In this document: in pieces, positions 15,775-25,038 of the stretch
Layout: each line of letters opens with the position of its first letter
Position numbering within the stretch: position 1 is the first letter of the stretch
NCBI GenBank assembly: GCA_963605405.1
Contig: CAVCUP010000005.1
Span: 52,504-116,503 of the forward strand
Length of the DNA stretch: 64,000 nt
DNA from: Paratractidigestivibacter sp963605405
Lineage (GTDB): Bacteria; Actinomycetota; Coriobacteriia; Coriobacteriales; Atopobiaceae
Direction: 5' to 3'
The notes under the pieces: model-generated
Databases searched by the model: none
What the model was told of the DNA's origin: nothing
What the model saw: only the letters and a program-made list of their open reading frames with translations
Position numbers and translations under genes: made by a program

Positions 15775-17898
15775 CTATTCCTTGAGGAGCATGCGGTTAA
15801 CCTGCCGCGCAAGCTCCAGGGCACTATGAACTTTGAAGGCTGGATATATACGTTTCTTCGCTGCGTTTACGGAACCAAGCGAAATCAAAAGGGCTCGGGC
15901 AATACATGGGCCTGAATCGCCCGCCACCAAACGACACCCAACCTGCGCATCGTCCGCGCTCAAGCCCATCGCCTCAAATAGAGACTTGATTTGCCGCACC
16001 GTAATTCCAGCATCGCGATAGTGTCTATGAATTTTAAGGCTATTGATTTGATTAGTTATATATAAGACGACACTCAAGATCATTGCCCCAGCACCAAGCA
16101 CCAGCACAATCACTTGAACCCGCAGTGATACCTCCTCTACGCCAATAAATAGAATTGAACGCCATGTATCGAATGCCGAGGTCACGCAGAACGATGAAAG
16201 CAATAAGCCAATTCCCAGGCACGGCAATGATTCAACCGCCATCCATGCAAGACCACGAATATCCTTGGCCCGCATTAACACAAGCGATAGCCCAACGCCC
16301 ACCTCGATGGACCAGGGGTTTCCCGTGCCCACATAGAAAATTATTGGCGACAGCATCAACATGAAAATCTGCCCTAAGCTCGTCTTAGGCTGAAGCTGCT
16401 CTAGATGTGTAGAGGCATAGGTAATCTGGCACATAAATAGCAGCACGCCGCAAAAACTCACCAGCGACGAGTAAGGCCAAACCGATGAACGCCACAGCTC
16501 CCCCATTAGAATGCCTGTCAGCACAATAGGAATAATCTCGATTACCTCGAAGTGTGCAATATACGGGCCTGTGCGCTCTGTTACCGATGCCTTAACTACA
16601 GGATGAGCAAAATACGCGATAACTAAGCCATTAATTCCGACAAAGCAGCTGATAGCCCAGCAGAGGCTCCATCCGGTAAAGCCTAGTACCCCAGCTAACG
16701 CTGAGTTTCCGCGCATAGGAAGAACCATAGCGATGGCAAGAATAACGAGTGCTTTAGCAATCGTTATTTTGTACGCCCCCGGCATGTCTTCTGTGGTTTT
16801 ATATGCAGGGCCGACCCGTGAAGAATCACCAAGCAAGCTTCTGAGTCCATCGGCATTTTGAACCCCAAGCTTTTTGTATGCCCTCTGCTGGAAACCACGA
16901 GCAGAGGAAGCCTTTATCCCCATCTGCTTGGCTACCTCTGCCGAAGTCATACCCTGAAGCAGCAGCGCGATTGATTCAGCTTCTCTTTGGGTCAGTCTCT
17001 GAGCCATCGTTTCAGGCAAAGAGTCTGCGAAAGAAGTCGAATTCCTCTCGAATGCATCCGTAGAAACCCTACTTCGATTAACCAACCGTTTGTCGAGAAG
17101 TACCCAAGTCACGTACAAAGCAATGAGAACGATTGCCAGCTCAACCGGTGCATAGACATTATTCAGAAATAACCTCGAATACGCCCGCGATGTAATCTCA
17201 CCCAAGAAATAGCCTTCTAGGAGATAGTTAGTTTCTTTACTTATATATAAGGAACACACCGCAATAGCCGCAAACAAACCAATCGTCAGGATGCATCCAG
17301 CAAAGAGAGCCTTCGGCTGAGTCGTCGCGCTTATATAAGGGTCAAAAATCGTAGGACCGTCGTAGAAGAGCCCTGACATGAGAGGAGTGCGAATCAAGCC
17401 TAGGGTAAAGCAGATAACCGGCAAATGACGGCTGTCGAAATTGAAGCGACAGGGGCTCTTCTCAACATCAACATCGCCATATAACAAGAGGCACGATATT
17501 CCCGCTCCGCAAATTACCGAAGCGAGAAACGACGGGCTCAAATAGCCGATGCCCGCTAACTCATTTATCTGACGCGGCACGCCGTCGAACTGCGAGTTGC
17601 CTTGGTGTAGAAGAACGGAATAGCTCACCAGGAGCACGGCAAGCGATATCGAAGCGCCGACCGCAGTTCCGATTCGCAAAGCCGTCGACAATAAGTTCGA
17701 GAAGAAGGCTCCGAAGAACGACTTGGCAACGCACGCAAATAGACCGCCGAGAGAAAGCCCAAGATACAGCAGTGAGTACGCCAATGACTCATGCAGCAGA
17801 ACCGAAGCAGAATACGGCTGAAGAACCGGCGGTACGGTATAGAGCAAGGCACCCCAAACCGCAAAACCCAGGATCAGTAAGAATTGCTTCTTATTCAA
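15775..17898 (-). CDS. Double membrane-HTH LuxR-type regulator
   Basis: About 707 residues. Plan: membrane domain (about 1-270, many hydrophobic helices), LuxR HTH (about 300-357: LTQREAESIALLLQGMTSAE, then VAKQMGIKASSARGFQQRAY), a second membrane domain (about 380-620), then a weaker LuxR-like HTH at the C-terminus (MGLSADDAQVGCRLV, IARALLISLGSVNAAKKRIY). It looks like two copies of the membrane-LuxR architecture common in Coriobacteriia joined head to tail. I prefer the TTG at 17898 (MNKKQFLLI), 5 nt after AGGTGG; a GTG three codons earlier overlaps that site. The gene is visibly more AT-rich than the ribosomal genes on both sides, suggesting transfer. It probably senses an envelope signal and controls the exporter downstream. 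Confidence 0.8.
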   Translation of the reverse strand: MNKKQFLLILGFAVWGALLYTVPPVLQPYSASVLLHESLAYSLLYLGLSLGGLFACVAKSFFGAFFSNLLSTALRIGTAVGASISLAVLLVSYSVLLHQGNSQFDGVPRQINELAGIGYLSPSFLASVICGAGISCLLLYGDVDVEKSPCRFNFDSRHLPVICFTLGLIRTPLMSGLFYDGPTIFDPYISATTQPKALFAGCILTIGLFAAIAVCSLYISKETNYLLEGYFLGEITSRAYSRLFLNNVYAPVELAIVLIALYVTWVLLDKRLVNRSRVSTDAFERNSTSFADSLPETMAQRLTQREAESIALLLQGMTSAEVAKQMGIKASSARGFQQRAYKKLGVQNADGLRSLLGDSSRVGPAYKTTEDMPGAYKITIAKALVILAIAMVLPMRGNSALAGVLGFTGWSLCWAISCFVGINGLVIAYFAHPVVKASVTERTGPYIAHFEVIEIIPIVLTGILMGELWRSSVWPYSSLVSFCGVLLFMCQITYASTHLEQLQPKTSLGQIFMLMLSPIIFYVGTGNPWSIEVGVGLSLVLMRAKDIRGLAWMAVESLPCLGIGLLLSSFCVTSAFDTWRSILFIGVEEVSLRVQVIVLVLGAGAMILSVVLYITNQINSLKIHRHYRDAGITVRQIKSLFEAMGLSADDAQVGCRLVAGDSGPCIARALLISLGSVNAAKKRIYPAFKVHSALELARQVNRMLLKE

Positions 17899-17961
17899 AA
17901 TGACCACCTCAAAGAGAACGGTACATCATCTTCAGCTTGAGTTCATAAGTAGGTATTGATA

Positions 17962-17999
17962 AGAAAAAACCTCGTATTGCCAATAGACAATACGAGGTT
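17962..17999 (-). terminator. Strong Rho-independent terminator after rplX
   Basis: Perfect 12-bp stem AACCTCGTATTG / CAATACGAGGTT (17988-17999 with 17968-17979), 8-nt loop, then TTTTTT on the minus strand. It closes the rplC-rplX transcript and separates it from the LuxR/ABC cassette and the rest of the spc operon. Confidence 0.93.
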
Positions 18000-18023
18000 C
18001 AGAAGAGCTATGTACGCAAGTTC

Positions 18024-18350
18024 TTAGAACTCGGCGCCGCACTTCTTGCAGACGCGGATGGCGGTCTTCTTGCCGTCCAGCTCGCCCTGCTTGTGGCCGA
18101 CGCGGGTCGGCTTGTTGCAGGTCGGGCAAACGAGCATCACGTTGGAGACCTGAATCTTGGCCTCCTTCTCGACGAAGCCGCCCTGCTGGTTCGCCGCGGT
18201 CGGCTTCTGGGCCTTCTTGACCACAGCGACGCCCTCGACGGTAACCTTACGCTCGGAGGGGAAAGCACGCAGGACCTTGGCCTGCTTGCCCTTGTCCTTG
18301 CCGGCGATGACCTCGACGAGGTCACCCTTCTTCACAGACATCTTCGGCAC
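18024..18350 (-). CDS. rplX: 50S ribosomal protein L24
   Basis: KOW-domain assembly initiator. MSVKKGDLVEVIAGKDKGKQ is diagnostic. 108 residues from a GTG at 18350 with GGAGG 8 nt upstream. Four cysteines (CPTC...CKKC) form a zinc-ribbon-like C-terminal end. A terminator follows instead of rplE. Confidence 0.96.
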   Translation of the reverse strand: MPKMSVKKGDLVEVIAGKDKGKQAKVLRAFPSERKVTVEGVAVVKKAQKPTAANQQGGFVEKEAKIQVSNVMLVCPTCNKPTRVGHKQGELDGKKTAIRVCKKCGAEF

Positions 18351-18363
18351 TGTACTTACCTCC

Positions 18364-18732
18364 TTAGAGCGTCTCAGGCGCGAGCGAGACGATCTTCATG
18401 TAGCGGTGATCGCGCAGCTCGCGGGCGACGGGCCCGAAGATACGGGTACCCTTGGGCTCGCCCTCCTTGTTCACCAGGACGCAGGCGTTCTGGTCGAACT
18501 TGATGTAGCTGCCATCCTTGCGGCGGTTCTCCTTCTTGGTGCGCACGATGACGCAGCGAACGATGTCGCCCTTCTTCACCGAGCCACCGGGGGTGGCCTC
18601 CTGAACAGCGCCGATGACGACGTCGGCAAGGCCGGCGTAACGACGCTTGGAGCCACCAAGGACCTTGATGCACTTGACTCGCTTGGCGCCGGAGTTGTCG
18701 GCGACGGCGAGCATGGTCTCCATCTGAATCAT
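18364..18732 (-). CDS. rplN: 50S ribosomal protein L14
   Basis: MIQMETMLAVADNSGAKRVKC matches the L14 N-terminus. GGAGG upstream. 122 residues. Standard order rpsQ-rplN-rplX. Confidence 0.97.
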   Translation of the reverse strand: MIQMETMLAVADNSGAKRVKCIKVLGGSKRRYAGLADVVIGAVQEATPGGSVKKGDIVRCVIVRTKKENRRKDGSYIKFDQNACVLVNKEGEPKGTRIFGPVARELRDHRYMKIVSLAPETL

Positions 18733-18816
18733 GTTGGTGTTCCTCCGAACCTATGCCCTCCCAGAGGTGCGCCCACACGAGCGGCGCACATGGGAAGACG
18801 GGGTTTGCAAAAAAGA

Positions 18817-19083
18817 CTACTTGGCGCGCTCGACGATCTCGACCAGGCGCCAACGCTTGGTCTTGGAGAGCGGACGGGTCTCCATGACGGTGACCTTATC
18901 GCCAAGGCCGCACTCGTTGTTCTCGTCGTGAACGTGCAGCTTCTTGGAGATGGTCATCATCTTGCCGTACTTGGGGTGGTGCTTGCGGTAGTCGATCTTC
19001 ACCGTCACGGACTTGTTGCCGGAGATGGAGACGACGATACCGGTACGAACCTTACGCGCGTTCCTGCTTTCGGTCTCAGCCAT
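18817..19083 (-). CDS. rpsQ: 30S ribosomal protein S17
   Basis: OB-fold 16S-binding protein. Core RTGIVVSISGNKSVTVKID and the C-terminal GDKVTVMETRPLSKTKRWRL. 88 residues. Confidence 0.97.
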   Translation of the reverse strand: MAETESRNARKVRTGIVVSISGNKSVTVKIDYRKHHPKYGKMMTISKKLHVHDENNECGLGDKVTVMETRPLSKTKRWRLVEIVERAK

Positions 19084-19102
19084 GTCTTACCTCTCCTGCA
19101 AT

Positions 19103-19318
19103 CTACTGCTGGGCAGCGGTCTTCTCCGCTGCCTTCTGACGGGCCGTCTGCTCGGTGAGGCAGCGGGCGATGTCCTTCTTGACGTTCTTCACGCGAGCGG
19201 TGTTGTCAAGCTGGCTCGTGGCCATCTGGAAACGAAGGTTGAAGAGCTCAGCGCGGCCCTCCTCGACCTTCTTGGCGAGCTCCTCGTCGGTGAGCGCCTG
19301 GATGTCCTTGTACTTCAT
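19103..19318 (-). CDS. rpmC: 50S ribosomal protein L29
   Basis: Coiled-coil protein at the tunnel exit, contacting SRP and trigger factor. LTDEELAKKVEEGRAELFNL and the FQMATSQLDNTARVKNVKKD segment are typical. Its ATG overlaps the rplP stop (TAATG). 71 residues including an Ala/Lys tail. Confidence 0.96.
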   Translation of the reverse strand: MKYKDIQALTDEELAKKVEEGRAELFNLRFQMATSQLDNTARVKNVKKDIARCLTEQTARQKAAEKTAAQQ

Positions 19319-19748
19319 TAGGCTTCCTCCCCGTCCTTCTCGACGGTGCGGGTCACGATCTTGGTCTTGATGGGCAGCTTGTGCTGGGCGAGACGAAGGG
19401 CCTCACGGGCGACTTCCTCGGGCACGCCGTCGATCTCGAACATGATGCGGTCCGGCTTGACGACGGCCACCCACTCCTCGGGGTTGCCCTTACCCTTACC
19501 CATGCGGGTGTCGAGGGGCTTCTTGGTGATGGGCTTGTCCGGGAAGATGGTGATCCAGACGCGGCCGCCACGCTTCATGCAGCGGGTCATCGCGATACGA
19601 GCGGCCTCGATCTGGCGGTTGGTGATCCAGTGAGCCTCGCACGCCTGGATGCCCCAGGTGCCGAAGTGCAGCTCGGTGTTGCCCTTGGCGTGGCCCTTCA
19701 TGGAGCCGCGCTGAACCTTACGGTGAAGAACGCGCTTAGGAGCGAGCA

Positions 19749-19749
<1 letters not shown>
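19318..19749 (-). CDS. rplP: 50S ribosomal protein L16
   Basis: Organises the A-site region of 23S rRNA. MLAPKRVLHRKVQRGSMKG and RMGKGKGNPEEWVAVVK are diagnostic. Its start overlaps the rpsC stop (TAATG). 143 residues. Confidence 0.97.
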
Positions 19750-20459
<710 letters not shown>

Positions 20460-20466
20460 GCTTTCC

Positions 20467-20829
20467 CTACGCCTCCTTTCGAGGAGCGACGACGACGGTG
20501 ATGTGGCTCATGCGCTTGTTGATGCGGGAAGCGGAGCCCTTGGCGCGAGGACGGATGCGCTTGAGCGTGGGGCCCTCGTCAACGTAAGCGAGCTTGACGT
20601 AGAGGTCGTCGGCGCGCATGCCGTTGTTGTTCACGGCGTTGGCGATCGCGGAGCGAAGGACCTTCTCGACGGGCTCGGAAGCCGCGCGGGTGCTGAACTG
20701 CAGGACCTCGAGCGCCTTGGCGACGGGGAGGTTGCGGATCAGGTCGATGACCATACGGGACTTGCGGGGAGCGACGCGCACGTACTTGGCGGTGGCGCGG
20801 GCCTCCACGGCGTTGGTGTTGTTAGCCAT
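20467..20829 (-). CDS. rplV: 50S ribosomal protein L22
   Basis: Lines the exit tunnel. ATAKYVRVAPRKSRMVIDLI is diagnostic; the tunnel loop segment RPRAKGSASRINKRMSHITV is intact. 120 residues. Confidence 0.97.
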   Translation of the reverse strand: MANNTNAVEARATAKYVRVAPRKSRMVIDLIRNLPVAKALEVLQFSTRAASEPVEKVLRSAIANAVNNNGMRADDLYVKLAYVDEGPTLKRIRPRAKGSASRINKRMSHITVVVAPRKEA

Positions 20830-20844
20830 TTAGTAACTATCCCC

Positions 20845-21105
20845 CTACTTAACCTTGTGACCGCGGAAGGTGCGGGTCGGGGCGAACTCGCCGAGCTTGT
20901 GGCCGACCATGGACTCGGTCACGTACACGGGGACGTGCTTGCGGCCGTCGTGGACGGCGATGGTGTGGCCGACCATCTCGGGGAAGATGGTGGAGGAACG
21001 CGACCAGGTCTTGATGACGTCCTTGGTTCCGGCCTCGTTCTGAGCGGTGACACGCGCGAGGAGGCGAGTCTCCACGAACGGGCCCTTCTTGAGACTTCTG
21101 CTCAT
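20845..21105 (-). CDS. rpsS: 30S ribosomal protein S19
   Basis: Head protein near the A-site tRNA. MSRSLKKGPFVETRLLARV and VPVYVTESMVGHKLGEFAPT are conserved. 86 residues, a little short at the C-terminus (ends RGHKVK). Confidence 0.97.
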   Translation of the reverse strand: MSRSLKKGPFVETRLLARVTAQNEAGTKDVIKTWSRSSTIFPEMVGHTIAVHDGRKHVPVYVTESMVGHKLGEFAPTRTFRGHKVK

Positions 21106-21131
21106 TCTTTCTTTCTCCTACTACTCGTGTG

Positions 21132-21968
<837 letters not shown>

Positions 21969-22113
21969 TTGATTCTTTCCCTTTCTTTCCGTTGGCCGAC
22001 GCGCTCAGGGATTGGCGCGACGACACCGGATTACCACGGTACCGCGCGTATCCATCATGCGCGGCATAGAAGCCCGGCCTCCCGTCGGGAGGCGCGGGCG
22101 GGTTGCCGTGAAA
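21969..22113 (-). other. Unusually long rplW-rplB gap with hairpin and element variant
   Basis: 145 bp where neighbours are separated by 0-30 bp. It holds a 7-bp GC hairpin (GCCTCCC-GAC-GGGAGGC, 22076-22092 region) and GGATACGCGCGG (22042-22053), one base different from the element found upstream of three translation promoters. No convincing -35/-10 pair follows. Confidence 0.45.
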
Positions 22114-22410
22114 CTACTCTGCGGCCTGGGTGGCGAAGATCTCGATCGACTCGCCCTCGGCGAGGGTGACGATGGCCTTCTTCCAGGAGCGGGTCATACC
22201 GGACTGGTAGCGGACACGCTTCTCCTTGCCACGGACGTTCATGGTGTTGACCTTGACCACGTGAACGTTGAAGATCTTCTCGACGGCGTCGATAATCTCC
22301 TGCTTGCAGGCGCCCTTGGCCACCTCGAAGGTGTACTTGCCCTGCTCCATGAGGTCATAGGAACGCTCAGAGACGATCGGGCGGACGATAACGTTGTAGG
22401 CGGAGTTCAT
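22114..22410 (-). CDS. rplW: 50S ribosomal protein L23
   Basis: Docking site for SRP and trigger factor at the tunnel exit. Conserved NVIVRPIVSERSYDLMEQGK and VVKVNTMNVRGKEKR. Its ATG overlaps the rplD stop. 98 residues. Confidence 0.97.
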   Translation of the reverse strand: MNSAYNVIVRPIVSERSYDLMEQGKYTFEVAKGACKQEIIDAVEKIFNVHVVKVNTMNVRGKEKRVRYQSGMTRSWKKAIVTLAEGESIEIFATQAAE

Positions 22411-23039
22411 TACGCGAGCACCTCCCCGAACTTCTTGGCTACATCAGCGGTAAGGACGAGAGCCTTGTTGTCGATGAGCAGGCGGCTGGTGGCCTCGACG
22501 TCAGCGATGACGGTGACGTTGGCGAGGTTGCGGAACGACAGGTAGTCGATGACGGCCTCGTCGTTGAGGACGACGGTCACGCGCTTGTCGTCGGTGATGC
22601 CCAGGGCATTGAGAGCGGCCTTGGCCTTCTTGGTGGAAGGAGCGTCGAAACCGAAGTTGTCGACGACGTAGAGCTCACCGTCGGCGAGCTTGCCGGACAG
22701 CACGGAGCGCATGGCAAGCTTGACCATCTTGTTGTTGATCTTCTTGTTGTGGGTGCGGGGGGTCGGTCCGAAGACGACGCCGCCGCCGCGCCACTGGGCC
22801 GCGCGGATGGAGCCCTGGCGAGCACGGCCGGTGCCCTTCTGGCGGTAAGGCTTGCGGCCGCCGCCGGAGACCTCGTGGCGGTTCTTGACCTTGTGGGTGC
22901 CCTGGCGCATGCAGGAATCCTGGCACACGACGACCTGGTGGATAACGGGGATGTTCGGCTCGATGCCGTAGACAGCGTCGGCGAGCTCGGTCTGCTCGAC
23001 CTCAGCCCCCTCGACGTTCTTTACAGAAAACTTGGACAT
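22410..23039 (-). CDS. rplD: 50S ribosomal protein L4
   Basis: Exit-tunnel protein and, in enterobacteria, S10-operon regulator. The tunnel-loop region GGGRKPYRQKGTGRARQGS is intact, followed by GPTPRTHNKKINNKM. 209 residues. Confidence 0.97.
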   Translation of the reverse strand: MSKFSVKNVEGAEVEQTELADAVYGIEPNIPVIHQVVVCQDSCMRQGTHKVKNRHEVSGGGRKPYRQKGTGRARQGSIRAAQWRGGGVVFGPTPRTHNKKINNKMVKLAMRSVLSGKLADGELYVVDNFGFDAPSTKKAKAALNALGITDDKRVTVVLNDEAVIDYLSFRNLANVTVIADVEATSRLLIDNKALVLTADVAKKFGEVLA

Positions 23040-23081
23040 TGTGTCCTCCTAATAGACCTAAAGGTTTATTTCTCGGGGCCC

Positions 23082-23702
23082 TTAGGCCATGCGGACCTGG
23101 ACGAGGCCGTTCTTGCCGCCGGGGACAGCGCCCTTGATGAGCATGAGATTCTGCTCAGCGTCGACGCGGACAAGCTTGAGGTTGCGCACGGTGACGCGCT
23201 CGTTGCCCATGTGGCCGTACATGTGAAGGCCCTTGCGGACGCGAGCGGGATAGGCGCACTGGCCGATGGAACCCGGCTTACGCTGGTTGCGGCAGCCGTG
23301 GGTCATGGGGCCGCGGGAGAAGTTCCAGCGCTTGATGGTGCCCTGGAAGCCCTTGCCCTTAGAGGTGCCGGTGACGTCGACGCTCTTGACGTCGGCGAAG
23401 TCGGCCACGGTGACGACGTCGCCGCAGTTGTGCTCCTCGCCGTTCTCGACGCGCACCTCGCGGAGGTACTTCATCGGCTCGACGCCGTGCTTGGCGAAGT
23501 GACCGGCCATAGGCTTGTTGACGTGCTTGGCGGAGATGTCTCCGAAGCCGATCTGAACGGCGTCGTAGCCGTCGGTCGCCTTCGTCTTGACCTGCGAGAC
23601 GGTGCAGGGGCCAGCCTGGATGACGGTCACGGGGACGACGTTGTCGTTCTCGTCCCAGACCTGGGTCATTCCGAGCTTGCGGCCAAGGATGGTGCTGACC
23701 AT
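23082..23702 (-). CDS. rplC: 50S ribosomal protein L3
   Basis: Early assembly protein near the peptidyl-transferase centre. MVSTILGRKLGMTQVWDE and the KGFQGTIKRWNFSRGPMTHG loop are diagnostic. 206 residues. It is the first gene of its transcript here, because rpsJ lies upstream of a phosphatase gene rather than adjacent. Confidence 0.97.
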   Translation of the reverse strand: MVSTILGRKLGMTQVWDENDNVVPVTVIQAGPCTVSQVKTKATDGYDAVQIGFGDISAKHVNKPMAGHFAKHGVEPMKYLREVRVENGEEHNCGDVVTVADFADVKSVDVTGTSKGKGFQGTIKRWNFSRGPMTHGCRNQRKPGSIGQCAYPARVRKGLHMYGHMGNERVTVRNLKLVRVDAEQNLMLIKGAVPGGKNGLVQVRMA

Positions 23703-23829
23703 GCTCTTTCCTTACCTTCGGTGGTCATGGGACACGTGAGGCACCCTTTGCCCCAACCCCAGCGGACCACGTCCATTACCTGCTGTTTTGTTCCGAGACA
23801 TACTCGTCCCCGAATTTCACAGCTTGTCT

Positions 23830-23858
23830 ACTATACCTGTGCGAAAGCGCGTTCACAA
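23830..23858 (-). promoter_or_regulatory. Promoter of the rplC-rplX operon
   Basis: Minus strand: -35 TTGTGA (23853-23858), 17-nt spacer, -10 TATAGT (23830-23835). It predicts a leader of about 120 nt before rplC. Confidence 0.8.
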
Positions 23859-23911
23859 TCTCTACGCAGAACTTTTTTGGGCATCTACCTGCGGCTCGAA
23901 TTTCCCCGTGG

Positions 23912-23923
23912 CCGGGCGTATCC
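23912..23923 (-). repeat. GGATACGCCCGG element upstream of the rplC promoter
   Basis: Identical 12-mer also at 28172-28183 (rpsL promoter) and 46802-46813 (tRNA-Tyr/tuf promoter). Here it lies about 53 bp upstream of the -35. Confidence 0.6.
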
Positions 23924-23996
23924 ATAGCATAGCCCGCAGCTCCTAGACCGTTAAGCGGCCTGAGACGCGAACGTGATTGGCATGCCCTGCCCTCCT

Positions 23997-24590
23997 TTAG
24001 GCAAACGTGGGGTCGACTATCGCGAGAAGCTCGAAGGACCCGTTCGCTTCGTCGTAATCAAAAGCGAATATGCCGCAATTGGGGAGCTTGCCGGGAACAG
24101 GCTCGCCCTCGCATGGGTGCATGGCGATGAACTGGCGGCAAGCGGAGCCGTGGGAGACCGCGACGGCGCACTTCACGCAGCTTCGCGCCATGAGGTCCCG
24201 CAAGCCTTCCTCCATGCGCCTCCGTACGGAGGCGTTGCCTTCTCCCCCGTGCTCGACCAGCGCCTCGCCGGGGTCCCAGACGTCACACGGCAGGTCGGAG
24301 AACGGGCCCGACTCGAAGGAGCCGTAGCTCCGCTCGACGATGCGCGGCTCGGCCTCCACCTCCCCGGTAAAGCCCACGGCCTCGGCAACGATTCCCGCCG
24401 TGCCCATGGCCCGTCCGAGGGGCGAAGAAACGACAGCATCCGGATGAGCTCCATGGTCGCAGAGCCATGCAGCCGCCGCTTTCGCCTGTTCTATGCCCTT
24501 TTCCGTGAGAGGCGAGTCGCAGCGGCCCTGGACCAGGCGCGCGAGGTTGTACTGCGTCTGACCGTGCCTCACCAGATACAAGCGCTTCAT
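23997..24590 (-). CDS. Histidine phosphatase (phosphoglycerate mutase-like)
   Basis: 197-residue member of the histidine phosphatase superfamily. The catalytic RHG motif is at residues 8-10 (LYLVRHGQTQYN), the second Arg in SSPLGRAMGTA, the acid in ERSYGSFESG, and the second His in VAVSHGSACRQF. The substrate cannot be told; cobalamin (CobC), GpmB-like or nucleotide phosphatase roles all fit. It is a solo gene between rpsJ and rplC, which are adjacent in most bacteria. The rpsJ terminator precedes it and the rplC promoter follows it. Confidence 0.9.
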   Translation of the reverse strand: MKRLYLVRHGQTQYNLARLVQGRCDSPLTEKGIEQAKAAAAWLCDHGAHPDAVVSSPLGRAMGTAGIVAEAVGFTGEVEAEPRIVERSYGSFESGPFSDLPCDVWDPGEALVEHGGEGNASVRRRMEEGLRDLMARSCVKCAVAVSHGSACRQFIAMHPCEGEPVPGKLPNCGIFAFDYDEANGSFELLAIVDPTFA

Positions 24591-24631
24591 TCAACAACAG
24601 CCTTCCTGCAAATCAGCGTTTATGAACCAAG

Positions 24632-24672
24632 GACAAAATAAGAGCGCCTCCCCGAAGTCCGAGGAGGCGCTC
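24632..24672 (-). terminator. Rho-independent terminator after rpsJ
   Basis: 10-bp stem GAGCGCCTCC / GGAGGCGCTC (24663-24672 with 24642-24651), then TTATTTTG on the minus strand. It ends the rpsL-rpsG-fusA-rpsJ transcript. Confidence 0.9.
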
Positions 24673-24692
24673 CTTAGGTCTACGTCAAAGAC

Positions 24693-25001
24693 TTAGAGCT
24701 TGATCTCGATGTCGACGCCAGCGGGGAGGTCGAGACGCATGAGCGAGTCGACGGTGCTGGAGGAGGGGTCGAGGATGTCGATGAGGCGCTTGTGAGTGCG
24801 CATCTCGAACTCGTCGCGGGAGTCTTTGTCCTTGTGCGGCGAGCGGATGACGCAGTAAAGGTTGCGCTCGGTCGGCAGGGGGATGGGGCCGCTCACGCGG
24901 GCACCGGTCTTCTGGGCGGTGTCGACGATGAGCTTGGCGGACTGATCAACGACCTCGTGGTCATAGCCCTTGAGGCGGATCCTGATCTTCTGGCTGGACA
25001 C
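24693..25001 (-). CDS. rpsJ: 30S ribosomal protein S10
   Basis: S10/NusE, both a ribosomal protein and an antitermination factor. IRIRLKGYDHEVVDQSAKLI and VSGPIPLPTERNLYCVIRSP are diagnostic. It starts at a GTG with GGAGG upstream. It is the last gene of the str operon rather than the first of the S10 operon. Confidence 0.97.
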   Translation of the reverse strand: MSSQKIRIRLKGYDHEVVDQSAKLIVDTAQKTGARVSGPIPLPTERNLYCVIRSPHKDKDSRDEFEMRTHKRLIDILDPSSSTVDSLMRLDLPAGVDIEIKL

Positions 25002-25038
25002 TGTGGTACCTCCGTAAATGAGCTATCGCTCGGGTCGT

